From Eutypella sp. D-1 (taxonomy: Eukaryota > Ascomycota > Sordariomycetes > Xylariales > Diatrypaceae), in contig JAJTTP010000027.1 in the NCBI GenBank assembly GCA_023313575.1, positions 62,001 through 126,000 of the forward strand: 64,000 nucleotides of DNA, written 5' to 3'. The notes beneath the pieces were generated by a model. That model did not search any database. It had not been told where the DNA came from and saw only the letters and a list, made by a program, of their open reading frames with translations. Made by a program: the position numbers and the translations under genes. Positions 57,126 through 64,000 of this stretch are shown in pieces. Within the stretch, counting starts at the first letter, position 1; each line of letters opens with the position of its first letter.

Positions 57126-58940
57126 ATGACGACAATAATACCCCGGGCAGCGGCAGCGGCAGCGGCGGCCGCGACGGAAGCAATCACGGCCTTCGACCCA
57201 CGGAACCAAACCTTCTACATCGCAGGCCCGAACGGAGTCACCGACATCGCAATCGCGATGTCCACAATCGAAGCGCAGCGCATCCGTCTCGCCAACGTCG
57301 CCATAAACTACGGCTGCCAACTCGGCCTCACGCTCATGTCTCTCATCGTCGTGCTCCTACTCCTCCCGACCTCGCGTCTTCGAAGACCCCTGCACTGCGT
57401 GCAACTCTCCGCGCTCGTAGTCGCCGTCATCCGGTTATGTCTATTAGTGCTGTATTTCCCCGGTCCCCTCGCCGGATTCTACGTCAGTTGGACCCACGAC
57501 GCCAGACCCCTGAGCGCAGGCGATTACGCTGCCAATACCACCAGTAACGCCTGCGGCGTCGTGCAACTCGCCCTCGTGGAAGCGGCGCTCGTGCTGCAGG
57601 CGCGCGCCATGATGCGCACCTGGACCTGGGGTCCTGCCCCCTCCCCTTCCTCCTCAGGGGTAGGAGTCGGCGTGGCGCAATGGACCGCGCGGCTCCTCCT
57701 AGTCCTCAGCGTCGCGCTGGCCGCAGCAACCGTCGCGATGCGCGGGGTCTGGGTGGCGCAACACACGATTTTGCTCAGGGGCCCCGTATTCCCGACCCTA
57801 CCCTTGCCGCTGACGCGCTCGGGCGAGGCGGCCGTCGCGCTCAGCGCCGTGTCGATATTTTTCTTCTGCGGCTTGTTTTTCGCGCACTTATCGCTACATC
57901 TCGCCGCGACTAGGGGTTTGCTCGCCGGCGCCAGCAGTAGCGGCAGCGGCCGCGGCGGTAGAGGCAGGCGTCGGTTTTTCCGCCGTAGACGCGCCCTCTC
58001 CTCCCTCGAAATCCTAGCCATAGGCAACGGCGTCCTGATGCTCGCACCAAGTCTATTCGCAGGCCTAGACATCGCGGCCGGGCTGGGCAATAACCGCGTG
58101 CTACCCTTCGACGCGGGATCCTGGGTCCAGACGCTCACGGTCTCCGGGCTCCCGCTCATCGGCATCGTGGCGTATTACCGCGGCGTGAACACGCGCAGTT
58201 CGTCGCGCGCCGTCTCGTTGTTCGCGGCTGCGCATCCCGATCTCAACGGTATCGATGAAGAGGCGGCGGCGGCGTATGCGGGCTCTGCGGCCGGCACGGC
58301 GAGTCTGGATTCTTCTTCTGCCTGGCGACGACGCAGTCGCTGGGAGTACCACAACGGGCGTGCGGCGTCGGCGTCGTTGAGGAGGAGTAGTGCCGGAGGA
58401 GGAGGAGGGAGGTCGAGGTCCCGCGCCGCTGCGGGAGAAGACGAGGACACGGATGACATGACTATGGTGGGCGGGAGCAGTTCCCTCGGTGGCGGAGGGA
58501 ACCGGGGAAGGAATAACAGTAGTACGATGACGAAGGATCTTAGGCATAGCGGTAGTACGCAGGGAAGCCAACAACAGCACCCCCAACATCCCCAACATAA
58601 CCACCACCATCATCACCATCTTGATCTATATAACAACTACGACTACGCGGAGAAGAACGAACGGAATACAAGAAGATACAGCGGGGACGGCAATACAGAT
58701 AGAGATGCGGACGCAGGTGCGACGCAGACGGATACAGAGGCGAGCTACGAGAGCGCCAGCGAGAAACGGGGTCTTGGTCGCGAAGACGAAGACGGAGATG
58801 AGACGGAGGAGGGAGCGAGCAACGACGAGGAGGAGACAAGACGCCGCGGCAGTAGTGGCTCAGTGACAGGAACCGGGACTGCAGAAGCGAGAACGAGTCC
58901 GGCTGGGGCTGGAGCTAGAGCTGGGCGGGAGTGGATATGA
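57126..58940 (+). CDS. ste2: Ste2/PRE-2-like alpha-factor pheromone receptor (class D GPCR)
   Basis: Seven-transmembrane receptor for the peptide mating pheromone, signalling through a heterotrimeric G protein. Single exon, 604 residues. After a poly-Ala start, FDPRNQTFYIAG and the N-terminal loop precede TM1 (INYGCQLGLTLMSLIVVLLLL), matching the AINYGxQLG region of fungal Ste2 proteins. Further hydrophobic segments follow, and the last one contains LPL (TVSGLPLIGIVAYY), corresponding to the conserved SLPLS motif of yeast Ste2. The cytoplasmic tail from about residue 360 is long, Ser/Gly/Arg-rich, then His-rich and strongly acidic (EDEDGDETEEGASNDEEE). The third intracellular loop is also rich in Arg and Gly (SGRGGRGRRRFFRRRR). 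Many fungal homologues have introns; none is needed here. Assignment rests on the TM1 and TM7 motifs and topology. Confidence 0.8.
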   Translation: MTTIIPRAAAAAAAAATEAITAFDPRNQTFYIAGPNGVTDIAIAMSTIEAQRIRLANVAINYGCQLGLTLMSLIVVLLLLPTSRLRRPLHCVQLSALVVAVIRLCLLVLYFPGPLAGFYVSWTHDARPLSAGDYAANTTSNACGVVQLALVEAALVLQARAMMRTWTWGPAPSPSSSGVGVGVAQWTARLLLVLSVALAAATVAMRGVWVAQHTILLRGPVFPTLPLPLTRSGEAAVALSAVSIFFFCGLFFAHLSLHLAATRGLLAGASSSGSGRGGRGRRRFFRRRRALSSLEILAIGNGVLMLAPSLFAGLDIAAGLGNNRVLPFDAGSWVQTLTVSGLPLIGIVAYYRGVNTRSSSRAVSLFAAAHPDLNGIDEEAAAAYAGSAAGTASLDSSSAWRRRSRWEYHNGRAASASLRRSSAGGGGGRSRSRAAAGEDEDTDDMTMVGGSSSLGGGGNRGRNNSSTMTKDLRHSGSTQGSQQQHPQHPQHNHHHHHHLDLYNNYDYAEKNERNTRRYSGDGNTDRDADAGATQTDTEASYESASEKRGLGREDEDGDETEEGASNDEEETRRRGSSGSVTGTGTAEARTSPAGAGARAGREWI

Positions 58941-59785
58941 TATGATGGTGACGAACGATAAATATCCAGCTACTTACCTACCTACCAACACCTACCCTGT
59001 AAATATTGTCCAATATTAAAATTTTCTTATGAAAATAAAAATCGTTACCGTTACCGTTACCGTTACGGACGCGATTGGTTCTGATCATCCTGGATAACTG
59101 ACCAAGGACTTTCTTTTCTTTTTCTCCTTTTTTTCTTTCCGGTGTTAGTTTCCATCTGATCGCGCATGAACCGGACCTACCATTACCGCCGCCGCCGTCG
59201 TAGAGGCCTTCATGCACGATAAGTTTGATGATGCACCCGTGCAACTCTCAGGCAAGCATATATATATCCTAGAAATACTATACCTCTGGGGATATGATAG
59301 TAATGGTTAGTATGCGTGTCATCCACGACACAACCACGTGGCACAGGATAGGATACACTGCAGGCTCATTCTATCTTGATCTTCACGATTCATCATCATC
59401 AGATACGTAGCAGTAGCGTAGCGTAGCGGGTTTTTCTACCTGGGATGGGTAGGTAGAGCTTAGCTTAAGCTTGGGTGGCAACTCTTGCAAAAGAACACAA
59501 GTTTTTACTTTACTCTCTTTTTTGGTTTGGTTTCATGTTTCTTTCATTTCATTGCCACGCGCGCCAAATCGACGTCTCTCTTTTTGGGGACGATTTGACG
59601 ATTTGCCGTTTTTCCCTTTAAATGACCAAATGACATTTGCCCATCCATACGCCCAGTCAATGACCGACCCCCGTCTGCAAAAACCCCAACCCCGATCCCG
59701 ACCCTGAACTCGGACCTCAGGCGTCAACGAGTCGAGGGGATGATGGGATAGGGGAAGGAGAGTTCCCTATAGCCCGACCGACAAT
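58941..59785. other. Convergent 3' region of receptor and RACK1 genes
   Basis: No gene was recognised. It contains a GTTACC direct repeat (59044-59067) and a short TA run near 59260. Both flanking genes end here. Confidence 0.4.
59044..59067. repeat. GTTACC tandem repeat
   Basis: Three exact GTTACC units followed by GTTACG, just beyond the pheromone receptor gene. Confidence 0.85.
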
Positions 59786-61995
59786 CTATGCTCTCGACAT
59801 GACACCCCAGGCACGGATGATGTTGTCGGTGTAACCGGCGAACAGGGTCTGGCCGTCCGCGCTCCAGGCCAGGCTGACGCACTCGGGCTCCCGGCTCTTC
59901 TTGCCGACGGCGGTGAACTCGGGCTTCAGCTCGTCAACCTTGCTCTTCTTCTCCAGGTCGAAGATGATGATGCTGCTGGCAGTAGCAGCGCATAGCCAGT
60001 ACCGGTTGGGAGAGAAGGTCAGGGCGTGAATCTCGTCGCCGGCGTTCAGGGAGTACAGGTGCTTTGACTCATTAAGATCCCACAGCATCGTGGTACCATC
60101 CTTGCCACCGGAGGCGCAGAGAGATCCATCGGGAGAGATGGTGACGGTGTTGATGTAGCCGGTGTGGCCGATGTGGTCGGTCTGGAGCTTGCAGGTGGAG
60201 AGTTCCCAAACCTACGAAGCGAGGAGGAGCGTCAAGTTAGCCACGACTGTTGCCTCTTGCTTCTTGCTTCTTGGATCCAATTCTCGAGGCTCCGAGAAAA
60301 AGAAAAGAGAAAAGAATTGAAATAGATAGAAGGAATAGAAATATGGAGAGAGATCAAGAATCCAGACGCATCATCAGGGCAATGGTGTTTAATGGTCTCA
60401 TGGCTTGACAAAGCAAGCTCTGAAGTAGCAAATACTTATAAGATTGCAAAGACATCATACGAGGCATCCGCAAGATCTCTCTCTCGATCTCTCTCTCGGA
60501 AAGGGGGTGGTTTCTTACCTTGACGAGCTTGTCCCAGCTGCTAGACACGATCACGGGGTTCTGGGGGTTGGGGCTGAAGCGGACGCAAGAAACCCACTCG
60601 GTGTGGCCCTTGTCGGTGATGGTGAACTTGCAGTCACCGAGGGTGTTCCACAGCTTGATGGTGCGGTCGCGAGAGCCGGAGACGATCTGTCGGTTGTCGG
60701 CGGAGAAAGAGACGGACAGGACATCGTTGGTGTGGCCGACGAATCGACGGGTGGTGGTGCCAGTGGCGAGCTCCCACAGACGAAGGGTCTTGTCCCAGGA
60801 GGCGGACAGGGCGTAGGCACCGTCGGAGGAGATGACCTGTAAAAAGAAGGAAAAAAAGAAGAGAAATTTCTGTCAGCACGGTCCTCTTTGTTTTTTTTAA
60901 GGCGGTAGCGGTAATCTTATCGCGACCCATGTTGCCATATCGTCCTAATCCCTTTTCATCATCATCCCCGTCTCTTGCCTTATCCACTCCATAAGTGTAC
61001 TCTAGAGTCATTCCCCTATCACCCCACCCCCACCTCTTTCTCTCTTTCTTTCTGGCGTTTCTTTCCCTCCTGTCGCCAACCCACACACCTCACAGTTTTC
61101 ATAGGAAAAGAGAAGGACAAGGAAGAAAAAGAAAAGAAACATACACAGTCGGAGACGATGTGAGAGTGACCGTGGAGAGATCGCTTAGGGTAGCCGTACT
61201 GGGACTCGTCGCGGGTCAGGTTCCAGATGATGAGGGTCTTGTCACGGCTACCGGACAAGAGCATGTTGGGGCTGTCGGTCGCAGAAAGAGAGAGAGAGAG
61301 AAGTCGGATGTTAGCATTGCGATCTCATTTTATCCGTACGGGCGAAGGAGGGAATTAAGAGAGGAGGATATGTGTGTGTATATGTATGTGTGTATGCGAA
61401 AATATGCATATAGAGGGATCTCTTCGTACTTCTCAATGGAGGTGGCCAAGCTGGTGACCCAGCCGTTCTATAAGTCAAAAAGTCAGCAATTATTCGCATG
61501 GTGAAACATATATGGTTCATCATGAGTGCTTCTTCTGCCTCTGCTGCTGTTGCTGCTTCTGTTGCTGTCCCATCCTCGTCTTCGTCCCTGTCCCCGCCAT
61601 AAAATTCATGATCGCCACTGGTGATATTTGTGTCTATCGTGTAATATATCGTATATGAAATCGTGCTATGTTGTGCGCCGTCGCAATTCGAGTCCAAGCC
61701 AGGTTGATTTAGTCTTCGGGTGCCGTCAATTCGAAATCGTATATACTCATCACCGTCGTCATCACCACCAACAGCGACAGTGGGTAGTAGTAGAAGCGGC
61801 AGCAGCTGCGGCAGCGGCGATGACGGCGACGAGAGAGGAAGTGGGGGTGCATCGTGAACAGCGACAGCAACAGCAGCAGCGGCAGAATTGGTAGACATGG
61901 TCCCAGTAACATATAATAAAAAGATCAAAAAAAAAAAAGAAAAAAAAACTTACGTGGCCCTCGAGGGTACCCTTCAGAATTAACTGCTCGGCCAT
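59786..61995 (-). CDS. cpc-2: RACK1/Asc1/CPC-2, ribosome-associated WD40 protein
   Basis: Seven-bladed beta-propeller of the 40S subunit head that links translation to signalling; in Neurospora it is cpc-2, needed for cross-pathway control. Five exons: 61995-61954, 61467-61430, 61271-61145, 60836-60519 and 60211-59786, giving 316 residues, the usual length. Introns are 486, 158, 308 and 307 bp, long for this window. WD repeats are clear: [20 protein letters not shown] (spanning exons 1-3), [65 protein letters not shown] and [13 protein letters not shown]. Exon 2 is only 38 nt and ends in a split Asn codon (AA then C). The last intron carries a probable C/D snoRNA, consistent with the intronic snR24 of yeast ASC1. 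Confidence 0.96.
60369..60463 (-). ncRNA. Intronic C/D box snoRNA, U24/snR24-like
   Basis: In RACK1 intron 4, minus strand. A C box ATGATGT (60458-60452) and a D box CTGA (60377-60374) bound an 85-nt unit. Between them lie the guide word TATTTGCTACT, one T, a D' box CAGA and a C' box-like ATGAGA. The guide is complementary over 11 nt to the conserved 25S rRNA sequence AGTAGCAAATA, the site served by U24/snR24. Yeast snR24 is likewise encoded in the ASC1 (RACK1) intron, so host and guide agree. The second U24 guide (ACCACCAAGATC) is not recognisable before the D box, and no clear terminal stem was found. Confidence 0.62.
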
Positions 61996-63451
61996 GATGG
62001 AATCCTTTTTTTATTTTATTTTTTATTTCCTTGGTCTCGAAATACTGGAAATGGGGACGGAAGAGAGTCGGCGGCGGGGAGGGGGGAAGGAAGAAAGAAA
62101 ATAAAAATTAGAGATAGGTTGGGTTAGGTATCGTGAAGTCAAAACCCGGCGAAATGTTCAAGTCTCTAATTCTTCCTTTTTTTTATTTAAATCCGATTGC
62201 GCGAATCCAGTCGAGTCTTCCGTTAAGCGTCCAGGTTGTCTCTGTCTCTCTATCACGTCTGGCTTGGGTGGTACCAGGGGGGGGGGTCCGCAAGCAAGTC
62301 CAGTTGCAAAATCCAGAAATTTTGTGTGGGATTGGACTTAGGGTCAAAATTCGCTTGCCCACTAATTTTTGCCTATCCAAGTACCTACGTATCAGCCTTG
62401 CGGGGGCTACTGGCCAATGACCTATCCTCGATACCTGCTAGGTACATGGGTACCTAGCTATCTATGTAGCTTATCAATGGCCTGCCCCTTCCTTGGGTTG
62501 TAGATAGAGCTGGCAGCTGGCACTTCCAGGAGCGGCGCGTTAAGGTACATGGGTACATAAACTACGCAGGTACCTAGATACCTGAAGGAAAGTTACCGGC
62601 ATATCTTATCTCAGATAACGTATCTGATTAGATAATCGGTAGCACTTATCAAGTCTTATCAGGCCCGGAGGTATACAAACCAAGAGTCATCACGAGAAGG
62701 TACCTAGGCATATATCATCACATTCCGAATGTTAGCATGTCACGTCACAACAGTCACTGAGCACATTCATCAGAACAGTCAATATAAAGCATAAAACAAC
62801 GCAGATGAATATCATTCATGGGTATCATGAACGCCGATGAAAACCAAATGCTCCTTTCCCAAGTATAACCTGCTGAGTATTCCTCCTTCCCGGAAACCGT
62901 CATCCCCGACGGATTTCCTTTCATGTCATGCTTCCCCCATATCCTTTCATGCCATTCTTCCCCCATATCCAACCCGTTTCCTTTAGCCTGTATAGCGAGA
63001 GCAGGAGAGAGAGTAAGAGCAATAGTCGATAGTCCAGAGTCCATAGCCGATGTGTGTGGTTATACATGTTGATATGATAATGGTACTCGGCCGACTGTCG
63101 AATTAGAAAGAGAACATCGCTGAATGCTGTTTGCATGTTCCCGTTGACATGCTCCATTTGTGTGATTTGCGTATATATACATGTTGTACAGGTTGAACGT
63201 ATACACGTCGAGGTCGAGAGATGAGTGTAGGTGCGTCTTCTTCCGTGGTGCAGTTGTTGATCGTATATAGAATCAAGCCAAGAGAAAGTCGAAGGTAGAT
63301 ATCCTTTCTTGTTGGCCATTGATCGACATCGTGAAGAACATATCTCTCGTCACCAGCCTCGACAACCCTCGCGGAATCCTCTGGGGATCTTCAGTCTCCC
63401 ACTTTTCGAAGCTCCGGGGTGCACAAAAAGCGCCTGCCGTAGACGAAGCGT
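61996..63451. other. RACK1 promoter region and TAF8 3' flank
   Basis: No further gene was supported. Near RACK1 there is a poly-G run (about 62278-62286). From 62400 to 62710 the DNA is dense in GGTACCTAG/TACCTAGG words. A roughly 26-bp imperfect tandem duplication containing cttcccccatatcc lies at about 62920-62971. A minus-strand frame at 63455-63273 is open but not recognisable; it could be a downstream exon of the TAF8-like gene. Confidence 0.4.
62920..62971. repeat. Two-copy tandem duplication, about 26 bp unit
   Basis: Two adjacent imperfect copies share ttcatg, a short variable part and cttcccccatatcc, seen directly. Confidence 0.7.
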
Positions 63452-64000
63452 TCACTGTCCGCTCGACAGGACACCAGGGGAGCGCACGGCATCAGCATGA
63501 TTGCGTTTCGCAGACCTAGGCACCTCCTGACGGAGATACCTAGAGTTCGCGTTTACAATCATGCTATGGTCCGCGATCTCCACGGCTCCAATCTGTTTGC
63601 CGTCACTTGAGAGGCTCTCCTTCATGAGCTCCTCAAGTGCCTGGTGTCGCCGCCAGCTGGTGGAATTTCGCTTCGCCAGCTGCTTCAGTTCGTGGTGACG
63701 GCTGGCGTTATGTGCCCGGTCGATCCGCCTCAGAGCCTCCCCCGCCTTCTTAGCGCTGGCAGCCGCCTCCGCCCGCTTCTTATGCTGGTCGGGGACCGGC
63801 GCCTCCATCGGGGTAAACTTGTAGGTGTGTTTACTCGGGAATGGCGGGAGGTTCGCAGGGATCCAGGGTCTGGCCTCCTTGTCGAGGGTGCCGTCGAGCT
63901 CGGGACCGAGGAATTCCGTAGAGAGGGTTTTCTCCATGTTGTTTAGATGCTCGGTGAAGGGGTTGTAGTACTTCGCCTCGAGCTTCTCTTCCGGAATCGG
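63452..64000 (-). CDS. TAF8-like TFIID subunit, 3' part only
   Basis: Partial gene running off the right edge of the window; only the C-terminal 182 or so residues are present, and the frame is open to position 64000. The segment PWIPANLPPFPSKHTYKFTP matches the TAF8 C-terminal domain signature (P-x-P-P-x-L-P-P-x-P-x-x-H-T-Y), and is followed by a charged helical stretch (KKRAEAAASAKKAGEALRRIDRAH). TAF8 pairs with TAF10 in TFIID. Before it comes IPEEKLEAKYYNPFTEHLNNM. The stop at 63452 follows a weakly coding-looking tail, so an additional 3' intron and exon are possible. The upstream histone-fold part would lie beyond the window. Confidence 0.65.
   Translation of the reverse strand, partial: PIPEEKLEAKYYNPFTEHLNNMEKTLSTEFLGPELDGTLDKEARPWIPANLPPFPSKHTYKFTPMEAPVPDQHKKRAEAAASAKKAGEALRRIDRAHNASRHHELKQLAKRNSTSWRRHQALEELMKESLSSDGKQIGAVEIADHSMIVNANSRYLRQEVPRSAKRNHADAVRSPGVLSSGQ

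Noticed and set aside
60873..60964. Possible second C/D snoRNA in RACK1 intron 3 (TGATGA and CTGA about 90 nt apart, minus strand)
   Set aside because: No D' or C' boxes, a poly-A run in the guide region, no recognised rRNA complement and no terminal stem.
1..64000. CRISPR arrays, rRNA genes, or intact transposons with terminal repeats
   Set aside because: No regularly spaced direct repeats, rRNA signatures, transposase or reverse transcriptase motifs were seen.

Overview
The window is nuclear DNA of a filamentous ascomycete (Pezizomycotina, most likely a Sordariomycete). Short GT-AG introns of about 50-110 bp carry CTAAC/CTGAC-type branch sites, the coding sequence is GC-rich, and the intergenic DNA is AT-richer and full of microsatellites. 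The RACK1 protein is 316 residues, close to Neurospora CPC-2, and there are Zn(II)2Cys6 regulators, a 2EXR gene and a Ste2-type pheromone receptor. No prokaryotic-style operon, CRISPR array or intact transposon was seen. Exon boundaries were read by eye from splice signals, frame and family conservation.

Layout. 1104-2452 (+) L-rhamnonate dehydratase. 4747-8117 (+) a large Zn2Cys6 regulator. 9160-10546 (-) ribosomal protein eL19. 11657-20059 (-) GCN1. 21572-26590 (+) a DHX29/YLR419W-type DEAH helicase. 27083-27904 a decayed reading frame with a RIP-like pattern of stop codons. 28422-31706 (-) a SART3/Prp24-type splicing factor. 31707-36540 has no recognisable gene. 36541-37983 (-) a 2EXR-domain gene broken by one in-frame TAA. 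40357-42972 (+) an AAA ATPase with an unusual N-terminal cysteine cluster. 43957-45559 (+) a secreted DUF1996-WSC protein. 46171-47097 (-) myo-inositol oxygenase. 47842-49926 (-) an eight-exon Zn2Cys6 / Fungal_trans_2 regulator, assembled here from exons in different frames. 51446-53676 (+) an alpha-glucoside-type sugar permease. 57126-58940 (+) a Ste2/PRE-2-like GPCR. 59786-61995 (-) RACK1/CPC-2, with a probable U24/snR24-like C/D snoRNA in its last intron. 63452-64000 (-) the 3' part of a TAF8-like TFIID subunit.

Functional themes. Several genes serve translation or its control: eL19, GCN1 (activator of the Gcn2 kinase), the DHX29-like helicase and RACK1/CPC-2. A second theme is carbon use: rhamnonate dehydratase, inositol oxygenase and a disaccharide permease, with two zinc-cluster regulators lying close to the first two enzymes. 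Whether those regulators control their neighbours is inference from position only.

Most notable: the intronic snoRNA in RACK1, the eight-exon regulator with 17- and 29-nt exons and a 35-bp intron, the RIP-like relic, the single-stop 2EXR gene, the Cys-cluster AAA protein, and a recurrent palindrome TACCTAGGTA in intergenic DNA.
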